Assembly: GCA_902632125.1 (NCBI GenBank)
Contig: CACPBQ010000001.1
Span: 172,546 to 236,545, forward strand
Length of the DNA stretch: 64,000 nucleotides
DNA from: Paracoccaceae bacterium
GTDB lineage: Bacteria; Pseudomonadota; Alphaproteobacteria; Rhodobacterales; Rhodobacteraceae
Reading direction: 5' to 3'
A model generated the notes under the pieces. It was not told the DNA's origin and did no database searches. It was given only the letters and a program-made list of their open reading frames with translations. Position 1 is the stretch's first letter; the number at the start of each line of letters is the position of its first letter. The position numbers were made by a program, and so were the translations under genes. Shown here in pieces: positions 43,978 to 52,724 of the stretch.

Positions 43978-44235
43978 ATGTCAAAACCAAATACTGAATT
44001 TACTTTAGGATTGCGCGATATTGATCTTATTGAAGAGGCTATTAATTGTGTTATAGCTCGTAGATCTTCCGAATTAGCTCAATTGGCAGCGGCATCCTCC
44101 AAAGAACCGACAGACATGGCTGGATACCGTGAAACACGAAAAGAAGTTGATGAACTTCGCGATTTGTTAGGCCGTCTACACAATCAGAAAAATTGGTATC
44201 GCCCAAAAAGTGAAGCTGTGTACGTTAGCGGATAA
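43978..44235 (+). CDS. Small soluble hypothetical protein under the inverted-repeat promoter
   Basis: 85 residues from MSKPNTEFTLGLRDIDLIEE. Mostly helical (INCVIARRSSELAQLAAA, ETRKEVDELRDLLGRLH). The ORF track starts 138 bases earlier, inside the repeat, which is unlikely; AAAAGAAA before ATG 43978 is a weak ribosome site. No family recognised. It converges with the zinc-ribbon gene pair on the other strand, which has the same upstream sequence. Confidence 0.7.
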   Translation: MSKPNTEFTLGLRDIDLIEEAINCVIARRSSELAQLAAASSKEPTDMAGYRETRKEVDELRDLLGRLHNQKNWYRPKSEAVYVSG

Positions 44236-44245
44236 CTTAATCTGT

Positions 44246-44389
44246 CTATAGATCGTCTGCCAATTGGTTGTACAAGTATAATAGAACAAAAATAGCTAGA
44301 CAAATAGAACCGAAAGCTCCGACTAACAAAAGAGTTTCGATTTGGGCTACACTAAAATTTGGGCCAAAAATTTGTTTCCAAGTGACCAT
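44246..44389 (-). CDS. 47-residue single-span membrane protein (absent from ORF track)
   Basis: The minus strand reads MVTWKQIFGPNFSVAQIETL followed by LLVGAFGSICLAIFVLLYLY and a short charged tail. Its ATG begins one base after the stop of the zinc-ribbon gene (TAGCATG), so translation is probably coupled. One transmembrane helix; function unknown. Confidence 0.6.
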   Translation of the reverse strand: MVTWKQIFGPNFSVAQIETLLLVGAFGSICLAIFVLLYLYNQLADDL

Positions 44390-44390
44390 G

Positions 44391-44579
44391 CTAAGTTCCA
44401 AATAACAGGTTTATGTTTAAGATTACCACGCTAAGCGACAAAAAAGTAGTTGCCAGTAAGGTCGGCATGCCAACAGAAATATCTTTCACATTAAAGCTTT
44501 TAAAAGCCTCTCCGCAGCTGAAACATTTTTCAGCCAACGCACTATGAACTACTTTGCATTTTTCACATTCTTTAGACAT
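44391..44579 (-). CDS. Small zinc-ribbon membrane protein
   Basis: 62 residues. An N-terminal CxxC...CxxC zinc ribbon (CEKCKVVHSALAEKCFSCGE) is followed by a single hydrophobic helix (PTLLATTFLSLSVVILNINLLF). Zinc-ribbon plus membrane-anchor proteins of this size are often regulators or assembly factors; none is identified here. Its upstream region is the inverted twin of that of the 43978 gene. Confidence 0.7.
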   Translation of the reverse strand: MSKECEKCKVVHSALAEKCFSCGEAFKSFNVKDISVGMPTLLATTFLSLSVVILNINLLFGT

Positions 44580-44602
44580 TACTCTTATTTAATTGTGTTT
44601 TC

Positions 44603-44681
44603 TAAAAAGTCAACAAATACAATAGTATACATTAATTTACTCGAAAAAATAAGCACTTACAGATGTGTTCATTGGTATACA
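44603..44681 (-). repeat. Inverted regulatory repeat, right copy
   Basis: The inverted counterpart of 43841-43919. The inner 29 bases are identical; the middle has diverged but kept its exact length, and the outer TGTATACCAATGAACACA is similar. It is placed 23 bases before the ATG of the 44391-44579 gene on the minus strand. Conservation of length and ends with a drifted middle argues for selected protein-binding sites rather than a recent duplication. Confidence 0.85.
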
Positions 44682-44733
44682 ACTATTTATCTTTTCTATT
44701 GTTCATTTTTAATAGGAAAAAATTGGCAAAAAA

Positions 44734-44779
44734 GGGTCTCTAATCGGCTCAACAGGGAGGAAAAAGCTATTAGAGACCC
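44734..44779. other. Long-stem hairpin with GGGAGGA in its loop
   Basis: GGGTCTCTAAT (44734-44744) pairs exactly with ATTAGAGACCC (44769-44779). The loop holds CAACAGGGAGGAAAAA, and the palindrome CCCGCGGG follows nearby. It is not behind a recognised gene. It may be a small RNA or a terminator for an unseen transcript. From here to 44990 I see no gene. Confidence 0.4.
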
Positions 44780-44990
44780 AGTACCCGCGGGGTTAATATC
44801 CTAGTAAAGGCATTTTTTATGCCAACTTGAAATTTTATTGCCTTTTCATAAGTAAGATATCTTGCAAACTTTAAATAATTTAAATTAAAATTATTCCAAA
44901 ATTATTGCCACGTAGACGCTTTCAATCAGATTTATAAATTGATTATTTGACAATTAAAGAATACTCGATCTCTCCAGAAATTCTATAAAT

Positions 44991-45470
44991 TCATAAGTAA
45001 TCACGCATGGCTTGATAAACTACTGCCGTTGCTGCATTTGATAAATTTAAAGATTTCACTGCTTTATTTCTTATTGGTATTGAAAAAGTTCTATCTTTAA
45101 CGCTTTCTCGAAGTGATATGGGAAGGCCTTTTGACTCACAACCAAAAACTAAATATGCCTCCGGATGATAGCTTGGCTCGTAAATACTTTTTAATCCATC
45201 TTCCTCAAAAAAATAAAGTTGCTCTTCGAGCGGCGAACGTTTGACTAGAAATTCATTCCAACTTTCATAAAGATTTATTTCCACAAATTTCCAATAGCGG
45301 GTCCCCGATCGCGCCACCAACGGTGACTCGAGAGAAAAACCAAGTTGCCCAATTAAAATCAATTCTAAATTAAGGGCTACGCAGGTTCTTCCAATTGAAC
45401 CGGTATTAAATGGTATTTCGGGTTCAATAAGCACAACTTTCATTTTTGGCTGCATCATTTTAAACGCCAC
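44991..45470 (-). CDS. trmL: tRNA (cytidine/uridine-34 2'-O)-methyltransferase
   Basis: A SPOUT-fold methyltransferase of about 150 residues that uses SAM to 2'-O-methylate the wobble base of certain leucine tRNAs. The trefoil-knot motifs are clear: IEPEIPFNTGSIGRTC at the start, AYLVFGCESKGLP and IPIRNKAVKSLNLSNAATAV. The true start may be the internal ATG giving MKVVLIEPEIPFN rather than the GTG at 45470. It is flanked by the nitroreductase gene upstream on the same strand. Confidence 0.93.
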   Translation of the reverse strand: MAFKMMQPKMKVVLIEPEIPFNTGSIGRTCVALNLELILIGQLGFSLESPLVARSGTRYWKFVEINLYESWNEFLVKRSPLEEQLYFFEEDGLKSIYEPSYHPEAYLVFGCESKGLPISLRESVKDRTFSIPIRNKAVKSLNLSNAATAVVYQAMRDYL

Positions 45471-45547
45471 CTAGTCATTATAAAACTAACAATTTTAAAA
45501 GCAGAAAGCCTTTTTCCAATATATCTCTGACCTAAATGTTTCCTACT

Positions 45548-46219
45548 TTAGAATACTGTCATAATTTCATTTAACGGTTTTTTCAATTTTGCAGCTTTTG
45601 GAACAGTCGCACTGGCACTTGGATTGCCAATCGGTATGATCATAATCGGTTTTTCGTTGCTAGGCCGTTCACACAAATTATTTAGAAATTTCATTGGATT
45701 GGGTGTATGTTCAAGACAAACCAAACCGGCGTTGTGAATTGCAGCAATCAGAAATCCCATAGCTATTCCAACACTCTCCGGAACATAATAGTTTTTGCTT
45801 CTGGATCCATCAGATTTTATTCCGTGACGTTCAGCAAATACTACGATTAACCAGGGAGCTTTTGTCAGATGGGGTTTTGATATTCCAGTTCCAATAGGTT
45901 CTAGGGCAGAAATCCACTCATCGCTTGCTCCACCCAAATAGAAATTTTTCTCCTCTTTTTCGGCGGCCTCACGTATTTTTTTTTTCATAGTTAGGTTCTT
46001 GATGGCAACAAAGTGCCAAGGTTGCTGATTGGCTCCAGAGGGAGCTCGACCAGCTGCGGCTACAATATTTTCAATAATCTGCTGTGGAATTGGCCTACTG
46101 CTGAAATCCCTGACTGAGTGCCGTTTACGCATATATTCCAAAAAAATTTGGGATTTTTGAATGGCTTCATCCTCTGATAGCTGAATTCGATCTGGTAATT
46201 TTATTGGCTCGTAAGGCAT
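45548..46219 (-). CDS. Nitroreductase family FMN oxidoreductase
   Basis: About 223 residues. The FMN-binding RKRHSVRDFSSRPIP near the N-terminus and the conserved AAGRAPSGANQQPWHFVAI define the family. NAD(P)H-dependent reduction of nitro, quinone or other electron acceptors is expected; BluB-like flavin destruction is a less likely alternative. The start MPYEPIKLPD is preferred over the GTG four codons earlier. The trmL gene follows on the same strand, 77 bases downstream. Confidence 0.88.
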   Translation of the reverse strand: MPYEPIKLPDRIQLSEDEAIQKSQIFLEYMRKRHSVRDFSSRPIPQQIIENIVAAAGRAPSGANQQPWHFVAIKNLTMKKKIREAAEKEEKNFYLGGASDEWISALEPIGTGISKPHLTKAPWLIVVFAERHGIKSDGSRSKNYYVPESVGIAMGFLIAAIHNAGLVCLEHTPNPMKFLNNLCERPSNEKPIMIIPIGNPSASATVPKAAKLKKPLNEIMTVF

Positions 46220-46387
46220 TTTTGATCTCACAATGAGTGATTTTAAAATACAAATCTGTTAAAAATATTAATCCAATTATGCTAATTGATCTTTTGAATA
46301 TATGTAAATAAATAAATATGATTTAAGTTTGTGTTCAGGTTTTATGGCATAAAAATTGCAAATTACTCCTATTGATGGAGAGTAATT

Positions 46388-46576
46388 ATGAACAAATCAG
46401 ATCAAGATGAAGGGTTTATTGGTCCAATTAAACCGTTGATGAGTATGAGTTATCGTGACTATCTTCGTATGATTAATACGGGATTGGGCTTGCCAAGATT
46501 TCCAAGGCAAAAAGCTCCAATCATTAAAAAAGACGAAGATTATTTGTTTCCGCCCACAGACTACAAACTGAATTAA
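46388..46576 (+). CDS. Small hypothetical protein, 62 residues
   Basis: Not recognised. GGAGAG stands 7 bases before the ATG and a clean terminator follows the gene, so it is probably real. The sequence has GFIGPIKPLMSMSYRDYLRM and ends in a basic and then acidic stretch, with no membrane segment or signal peptide. It is a single transcription unit. Confidence 0.65.
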   Translation: MNKSDQDEGFIGPIKPLMSMSYRDYLRMINTGLGLPRFPRQKAPIIKKDEDYLFPPTDYKLN

Positions 46577-46608
46577 AAACTAGACTTTTATACTTAATTT
46601 TAAACTGC

Positions 46609-46638
46609 GGCTGGGTTCTCCTCCCAAAGAACCCAGCC
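46609..46638 (+). terminator. Intrinsic terminator after the 62-residue gene
   Basis: GGCTGGGTTCT-(8-base loop)-AGAACCCAGCC (11 pairs) is followed by TCTTTCCTC. It stands 32 bases after the stop. Confidence 0.8.
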
Positions 46639-46639
46639 T

Positions 46640-47438
46640 CTTTCCTCAAGCTCATTATGCTTCGGCAAATGGCGAGGACATTGTCTTTTACTGCAATTGA
46701 TTTTCTTTTTAAAAACGTCAAAGTGCCGCACTATAATTTAAAATTATCTTTGAAAGATTTTTCCTCTCATAAAGGATCGTAACTGGAAAACCTTTAAGGT
46801 AGGAAATTCTTTTCTACACTAAAAAGACAAATGTTGTATATGTAGGTAGTACAAGATTAAGTGATTTATATTTCCATTTACCAGTAGAGCGAAACAAGAC
46901 GTAATAGCAAAAATTGACATAGAATAGCCTTACCTTGTGATATTTTTTCGGTATTTGAGACTTGGGTATTGTAATGACGGGAATAAATACAGCAGACAAT
47001 CATGACGAATGAAAATTAATTGGAGCAACAAGGGGGCGAGACCTTTACTCTGAATTCACAATAGCAATTTTTAGTAACCTAACTACCATTTATACTATTT
47101 CCCCAAGGAGAAGAACTACCTCAGTTTGCAATTACAGTTGCTATTGTTGGCATGTTTATATTTATAATGAAAAATTAATTTGCTTTTATGGATGCTTTGA
47201 AAACTAAAATAGATGACCTCAACTATGATTAAGCCGAAACAAACTTTGTAATAATTCAAACCAGCACTGTGGGGCCTTTTTAAGGTCGTAATCACACTTA
47301 TTTTTGGCGCTATTGCATTCACCCAAATATTGGAAATTTGGTAAATAATATATAGAAAATAAGCTTTAAGCTTTCCAAGTTATTATGTGCAAAGCAAATC
47401 AATATGTGTAAGTGCGCAGCTTTTAAGGGAGGAATATA
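46640..47438. other. 800-base gap with probable gene remnants
   Basis: No credible intact gene. Plus-strand fragments read like membrane-protein pieces broken by stops: QFAITVAIVGMFIFIMKN (ending near 47178) and KPALWGLFKVVITLIFGAIA (ending near 47344). They have no start codon or ribosome site. A decayed membrane-protein gene is the best guess. The rest is AT-rich; two minus-strand track ORFs here have no coding character. The end holds the GGGAGGA ribosome site of the next gene. Confidence 0.35.
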
Positions 47439-49844
47439 GTGAAATCTCATTATAGAGTTGTTGTTGTCGGTGGGGGCGTTGTAGGAGCCTCAGTAATTTA
47501 CCATCTAGCAAAATTTGGTTGGTCGGATGTTTGCATGCTGGAAAGATCGGTACTTACCGCTGGTTCAAGCTGGCATGCAGCTGGCGGCATACATGCTCTG
47601 AATGCTGATCCAAATATTTCTGCCCTCCAGGCCTACACTATTGATTTATTACAAGAGATCGAAGCTGAAAGTGGACAAGATATTGGTCTACATATGACCG
47701 GTGGGCTGACAATGGCTGGCACGCCTGATCGATGGGAATGGTTACAATCAGCATATAGAGTATATCAATCAATAGGGATCTCCGATTGCAGACTTGTAAC
47801 GCCAGATGAGGCACGCGAACTGAACCCCATTATGTCTACCGAAGGTTTACTTGGTGGTATGTGGGCTGATCGAGAGGGTTATTTAGATACGACAGGGACT
47901 GTTCATGCCTATGCCAAAGCCGCACGAAAGCGAGGCGCAGAGTATTTTGAACATACAAAAGTAGAGGCTTTGGAGCAAACTGGAGATGGATGGCGTGTTC
48001 AAACGGATAAAGGGACAATTTCTTGTGAACATGTAGTAAATGCAGGAGGATTATGGGCTAAGCAAATTGGACGGATGGCAGGAGTTGAGTTACCCGTATC
48101 CCCTTTAAAACATCATTATTTAATATCAGACACAATTGATGAACTTGAAACATTAAGTTTTGAAGTGCCCATGACCGTTGATCTAGAGGGCTTTACATAT
48201 TTGAGGCAGGATCAAAAGGGAGTGCTGCTGGGTATTTATGAAATAAACCATGAGCACTGGGCTATGGACGGCGCACCATGGGATTATGGGATGGAGCTAT
48301 TTCAGGAGCAAACAGATAGAATAGAAAATGAATTAATACTTGGGTTTGAACGCTATCCAGCATTACAAAATGTTGGTATTAAAACCTGGGTAAATGGTGC
48401 TTTTACTTTTTCACCTGATGGTAATCCTCTTGTAGGTCCAGTCCCAGGCAAACGAGGATATTGGTGCGCTTGCGCAGTTATGGCGGGTTTCCTCCAAGGT
48501 GGGGGTGTTGGTAAGTCTCTTGCTGAATGGATGATCCACGGCGAACCAGAAGCTGATGTTTATGGAATGGACGTCGCCAGATATGGCAAGTTTGCTGAAA
48601 ATAGGGAATTTATTAAACAAACTACAGGCCAGTTTTACTCCCGGCGCTTTGTTATGACCTATCCAAATGAACAGCTTCCAGCGGGGCGTCCATTAAAGAT
48701 GTCCCCAGCACACGACGCGATGACAGAAGTGGGTTGTCAGTGGGGCAATAGTTGGGATCTTGAAGTACCTTTATACTTTGCAACTAAAGAATTTAAGGAA
48801 AGTCCGTCACTAAAACGTTCCAATGCATTTTCTTTAGTTGGTGAGGAATGTAGAGCTGTCCGCTCAGACGTCGGCTTACTTGATATAACTGGCTTCTCTC
48901 GATTTGAGGTTTCAGGACCTAATGCTGAGGCTTGGCTCAATAATATAATGGCTTCAAAGCTTCCCAAGCCTGGCCGGGCTGGCTTAGCCCCTATGCTTAG
49001 CGAAGAAGGCAAACTGAAGGGAGATTTAACATTATTTAATTGGGGAGACGGAACTTGGTGGATAATGGGGTCTTATTATCTACGGGCTTGGCATATGCGA
49101 TGGTTCAGTGACCACCTCACTAAAGGTGTTTTCATTAAAGACCTTGGTGAAGACTGGGCTGGGTTTTCTCTTTCTGGCCCAAATTCTAAAGAAGTAATGT
49201 CTAAGATTACTGACTTTCCCATTAATGAATTAAAATTTATGGGCTGCGCCTCTATGGATATAGGTTTAATAAGTGCTAAAGTTGGTCGGCTTTCAGTCAC
49301 TGGTGAACTGGGCTACGAAATCCACTGCCGAATGGGCGATCACATAGCATTACGCCGGTTACTACTCAAAGCAGGCGCTGAATGTGGTATTAGAGAATTT
49401 GGCTTTAACGCTTTATTATCTTTAAGGTTAGAAAAAGGCTTTGGGATCTGGTCTGCGGAATTCACACAAGGTTACACTCCAGGAATGACAGGGATGGACC
49501 GTTGGATTGATTGGAAGAAAGAGCAGTTTATTGGCCAGGCTGCCGCTATTAAGGAAAGGGACGGAAATGGACCTTCCCAGAAACTTGTTATGTTAGAAAT
49601 TGATGCAGACGACGCCGACGCCAGTGGGTATGAACCCATTTGGAATAATGACAATTTAGTTGGTTTTGTAACATCGGGAGGATATGGCCATACCATAAAC
49701 AAATCGCTTGCTATGGCTTTAGTAAACAACGACCTCACAAACGAAAATCAGAAACTCAAAGTCCATATCGTTGGCGTTGAAAAAGATGCGAAAGTAATCC
49801 AAATGTCGCCCTACGACCCTGAAGGACTAGTAATGCGTGTCTAA
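47439..49844 (+). CDS. Dimethylglycine/sarcosine dehydrogenase-family flavoprotein with GcvT-like half
   Basis: An 801-residue enzyme. The N-terminal DAO flavin domain (about 1-400) has the FAD motif VVVVGGGVVGASVIYHLAK and GSSWHAAGG, whose His is the covalent FAD site in dimethylglycine and sarcosine dehydrogenases. The C-terminal half (about 430-800) is GcvT-like (VTGELGYEIH, LSLRLEKGFG, GFVTSGGYGHTINKSLAM) and binds folate. It should demethylate an N-methylated glycine and load the methyl group on tetrahydrofolate. GTG start with GGGAGGA ahead. Its one-carbon product could enter the same pool as the glycine cleavage system. Confidence 0.9.
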   Translation: MKSHYRVVVVGGGVVGASVIYHLAKFGWSDVCMLERSVLTAGSSWHAAGGIHALNADPNISALQAYTIDLLQEIEAESGQDIGLHMTGGLTMAGTPDRWEWLQSAYRVYQSIGISDCRLVTPDEARELNPIMSTEGLLGGMWADREGYLDTTGTVHAYAKAARKRGAEYFEHTKVEALEQTGDGWRVQTDKGTISCEHVVNAGGLWAKQIGRMAGVELPVSPLKHHYLISDTIDELETLSFEVPMTVDLEGFTYLRQDQKGVLLGIYEINHEHWAMDGAPWDYGMELFQEQTDRIENELILGFERYPALQNVGIKTWVNGAFTFSPDGNPLVGPVPGKRGYWCACAVMAGFLQGGGVGKSLAEWMIHGEPEADVYGMDVARYGKFAENREFIKQTTGQFYSRRFVMTYPNEQLPAGRPLKMSPAHDAMTEVGCQWGNSWDLEVPLYFATKEFKESPSLKRSNAFSLVGEECRAVRSDVGLLDITGFSRFEVSGPNAEAWLNNIMASKLPKPGRAGLAPMLSEEGKLKGDLTLFNWGDGTWWIMGSYYLRAWHMRWFSDHLTKGVFIKDLGEDWAGFSLSGPNSKEVMSKITDFPINELKFMGCASMDIGLISAKVGRLSVTGELGYEIHCRMGDHIALRRLLLKAGAECGIREFGFNALLSLRLEKGFGIWSAEFTQGYTPGMTGMDRWIDWKKEQFIGQAAAIKERDGNGPSQKLVMLEIDADDADASGYEPIWNNDNLVGFVTSGGYGHTINKSLAMALVNNDLTNENQKLKVHIVGVEKDAKVIQMSPYDPEGLVMRV

Positions 49845-49888
49845 AAACAAGGATTTTCCAAAAAGTAAAATTCAAAAAGCGGACACTC

Positions 49889-50353
49889 TTATTGACTGTC
49901 TGCTTCCAAATTAAGTCTCCAAACAGAGGCATTTAACGCTCCAGCTATGGAAACCCAAACTAAGTAAGGAAGAAACAGTAGGCCCGACAACCAATCTACC
50001 TGCCACAACGCCAGCGTAGTACACGCAACCGACAACCAAAGAGCTACCAACACTATAAGGCCCAACTTAACATTTTTTAACCCAAAAAATACTGGAGACC
50101 AAAGCGTATTAAGCGCAATTTGAAGAGACCAAAGAGCCATCGCTAAGCCATTATCGGGTGCGATAGCGGCTCTAGCTCCCGCTAATGACATAAAAAAGTA
50201 AAGTGAGGTCCATGCTACTGGAAACAACCAATTGGGAGGCGTCCAAGCTGGTTTTTTTAAATCAGAATACCAGGATCCAGGCGGAAAAAGACCGCCTGTT
50301 GCTCCAGCAGAAAAACAGGCAAACAAAAAAATTAGAAATAATAGCCAAAACAT
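49889..50353 (-). CDS. tspO: TspO/MBR family tryptophan-rich sensory protein
   Basis: A 154-residue membrane protein with five transmembrane helices. WYSDLKKPAWTPPNWLFPVAWT and ALNTLWSPVFFGLKN are the family signatures. TspO binds tetrapyrroles and, in Rhodobacter, tunes photosynthesis-gene expression. No photosynthesis genes are in the window, so its role here is open. Convergent with the dimethylglycine-dehydrogenase-like gene. Confidence 0.92.
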   Translation of the reverse strand: MFWLLFLIFLFACFSAGATGGLFPPGSWYSDLKKPAWTPPNWLFPVAWTSLYFFMSLAGARAAIAPDNGLAMALWSLQIALNTLWSPVFFGLKNVKLGLIVLVALWLSVACTTLALWQVDWLSGLLFLPYLVWVSIAGALNASVWRLNLEADSQ

Positions 50354-50394
50354 AATTAGAAATTAAACTTTCATACAATCATATCAAGTTAAAT

Positions 50395-51252
50395 TTATTT
50401 CGGCCTATCTCCTTTAATTGTCACCCTTCGACCTTTTCTTTCTTCTGGCCAGTAATCCCAGATTGCACGGTGCATACAACAGCGGTTATCCCAAAACGCC
50501 ATATCATTGATCGACCACCTAAAACGAATTTGATGGTTAATATTTTCAGCTTGATCAAAAAGCAAATTTAAGATGGTACTACTTTCATCTGGTGATAATC
50601 CATTAATTTTTGTTGTAAAAGTACGGTTTACGAATAACGCCCTCCTTCCCGTTTCAGGATGTATCCTCACAATAGGGTGATCAGCTGCTGGGAAAGTTGA
50701 ATTAGTGTCATCCACACCCCGATCTGCATAACGGCCCCTATAAAGATGTTCGGACTCATGCTTGGCACTCAATCCGTTTATCAATTTTTTGATTGGCTTT
50801 GAAAGAGCGTCGTAGGCTGAATACATATCACTAAACATTGTATCACCACCACATAGCGGCGCTATATGGATTTGAAGCATAGTTCCCAGTGGCGGCTGTT
50901 CATCACATGAAACATCCGAGTGCCAAAATTCACCATTTGCAATCTTTGAATTTTCATTTGCATGGATTTCAAAAATTTCAGGATAACCTTCCATTGTTGG
51001 CGCTGCAGGATGGGCGTGTAATTTCCCAAATCTTTTTCCAAAAGCAATATGAACATCCGGAGGAATTTCTTTTTGGTCTTTAAAGAATAATACCTGGTGA
51101 TCCAAAAATGCCTGACAGATATCTTCAAATTGTTCGTCGGAAACGGGTTTGCTGAGATCGACACCATATATCTCAGCTCCTAAATTTGGAGCAAAAGGTT
51201 TGGCTGATATAAATTTGTAATTATGGTTTCTTACTTTTACCAAGCTTATCAC
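50395..51252 (-). CDS. TauD/TfdA-family 2-oxoglutarate dioxygenase
   Basis: A non-heme iron oxygenase of 285 residues. The facial triad is visible: HxD in EFWHSDVSCDEQPPLGTML and the distal His in CCMHRAIWDYWPEE, with the 2-oxoglutarate Arg in RKGRRVTI. Family members oxidise taurine, alkyl sulfates, 2,4-D or similar compounds. No taurine transporter is adjacent, so the substrate is uncertain; the N-terminal AEIYGVDLSKPVSDEQF matches the taurine-dioxygenase group. Confidence 0.88.
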   Translation of the reverse strand: MISLVKVRNHNYKFISAKPFAPNLGAEIYGVDLSKPVSDEQFEDICQAFLDHQVLFFKDQKEIPPDVHIAFGKRFGKLHAHPAAPTMEGYPEIFEIHANENSKIANGEFWHSDVSCDEQPPLGTMLQIHIAPLCGGDTMFSDMYSAYDALSKPIKKLINGLSAKHESEHLYRGRYADRGVDDTNSTFPAADHPIVRIHPETGRRALFVNRTFTTKINGLSPDESSTILNLLFDQAENINHQIRFRWSINDMAFWDNRCCMHRAIWDYWPEERKGRRVTIKGDRPK

Positions 51253-51411
51253 CGTTTATAGATAGGAATAAAAAATTACTTTCAATCATAATATCAAACT
51301 TTAAATTCAGAAAAAGAAGAAAGATTTATTTTTTTCAAATGTATTACATTTAAATAACCGACCTAGACCTGTATGTTTTGATATTAATTTTATAACTATA
51401 ACTATTAAAAG

Positions 51412-52308
51412 TTATCTGGTTTGAGCAAGCCAAACTCCAAAAGCGACGATAGTTGCCCCTATAATCGCTCTTACATCCCAAGTTCCACCCAAAACAAATA
51501 GAATTAGCATAACGTAAAAAGGAGAAAAGTTTAAGTGTAGCGATGTGATCGCTATTCCTACTTTATCAATAGCAGCTATAAAAAAAACTTGAGAAACAGC
51601 CATGGCAATTATTGAATAAACTATCAAATTCAAAAACTGAACACTCGTAAGCCAAGCAGGGTTTTCAATAAAACCTAAAGCAAACATTACCATGAAACTT
51701 ATCATGCTAAAAACAGCAGCCCCAGTAAAAGTTACTGACGTACGGGCAATTGACGAAATCTCTGAAAGTCTAGTTACACTTTTATCTGAGGCCCACATGA
51801 AACAAAATCCTGAGGCCAAAGCCATCAAAATCCCCCACCCTAATTCAATTGAAATGTTTTCACTCACAGCTATGAACCCGCCTGTTATTGAAGCTGCCAA
51901 ACCAAGAATGAATTTCTTATTAAGTTTTCTTCTGCCATCCCATACCTCTAAAATAGTTGCAGAAATTGGAATTAGGGTTGCTAGCAATGCCACGGTCACT
52001 GGATCGGTATACCACTGTGCAAATAATAATAAGTTTGTTCCAAGCCCAAAACCCAAAAGGCCAATTTGTATTCCTTTTAACCAAGGTGCCTTTAGAATTG
52101 CAGATAACCCCTCAAGCAAAATCCACAGAATAATTAATGCTGACACTCCGAATAAAAGTCTGAAAAACATCAGAGTAATAGGATGCCATATTTTTAAAAG
52201 AACTTCCGCTGCCGGAAAACCTGCCGAAAACAAAAATATAGAAATTAAAGCTAACGAATTACCTGCAACAAGCCGATTGCTAGAATTTAAAAAAACTTTA
52301 CGACCCAT
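51412..52308 (-). CDS. DMT-superfamily transporter (EamA)
   Basis: A 298-residue membrane protein with ten predicted helices in two EamA repeats (LALISIFLFSAGFPAAEVLLK ... LGFGLGTNLLLFAQWYT; second half GAAVFSMISFMVMFALGF). Usual role is export of amino acids or metabolites, or uptake in some cases. A second EamA protein lies at 53549. Stand-alone gene; substrate unknown. Confidence 0.9.
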   Translation of the reverse strand: MGRKVFLNSSNRLVAGNSLALISIFLFSAGFPAAEVLLKIWHPITLMFFRLLFGVSALIILWILLEGLSAILKAPWLKGIQIGLLGFGLGTNLLLFAQWYTDPVTVALLATLIPISATILEVWDGRRKLNKKFILGLAASITGGFIAVSENISIELGWGILMALASGFCFMWASDKSVTRLSEISSIARTSVTFTGAAVFSMISFMVMFALGFIENPAWLTSVQFLNLIVYSIIAMAVSQVFFIAAIDKVGIAITSLHLNFSPFYVMLILFVLGGTWDVRAIIGATIVAFGVWLAQTR

Positions 52309-52724
52309 ATTTTTTAAACAATATTTATAATTCAGTTATTTTAAATGGCTAATCCAACTTTTAGTTGGGATTCTGCAATCTAAACGACATCGTGTCGGTA
52401 ACGAGACTGTATATTCCATAGCCTAAAAGCCTGTTTAGAAATTAAAACAACGCCAAAAAGGCGTTGTTTCAAGGGGGGTATGAACAATTAACCGTGATTG
52501 TTCGCGCATGTATTATGTCATGACACGTTAAATATACGGATGATATATGCTCTTAGATCAAAATAGTTTTAAGATTTTGATAAAAGCCTCCACGGGGTAA
52601 TGTGGAGGCTTAAAATACGGAAACGCTGAGAGAAAATGGAACCGTATAGTGTCATTATGATATTTAAATTCTTAACGCACAAGGCTATATATAATTACCT
52701 CAGGTAATTTTCTGTAAAAACCAG
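52309..52724. other. Intergenic region with several hairpins
   Basis: No gene seen in 416 bases. Hairpins found: CCAACTTTTAGTTGG (about 52352), AAACAACGCC-AAAAA-GGCGTTGTTT (52445-52469), GAACAAT-TAACCGTG-ATTGTTC (52482-52503) and AAGCCTCCAC-GGGGTAAT-GTGGAGGCTT (52584-52611). The series could be a small RNA with terminators, or simply terminators plus promoter elements. No recognised RNA family. Confidence 0.4.

Noticed and set aside
44544-44804. 86-residue plus-strand ORF over the right inverted repeat
   Set aside because: Composition is not protein-like, it crosses the repeat and hairpin, and lacks a ribosome site.
46814-47322. Two small minus-strand ORFs in the 800-base gap
   Set aside because: No ribosome site, no recognisable features; the gap looks like decayed sequence.
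51692-52330. 212-residue plus-strand ORF
   Set aside because: Antisense of the EamA transporter gene; the hydrophobic protein on the other strand has clear family motifs.
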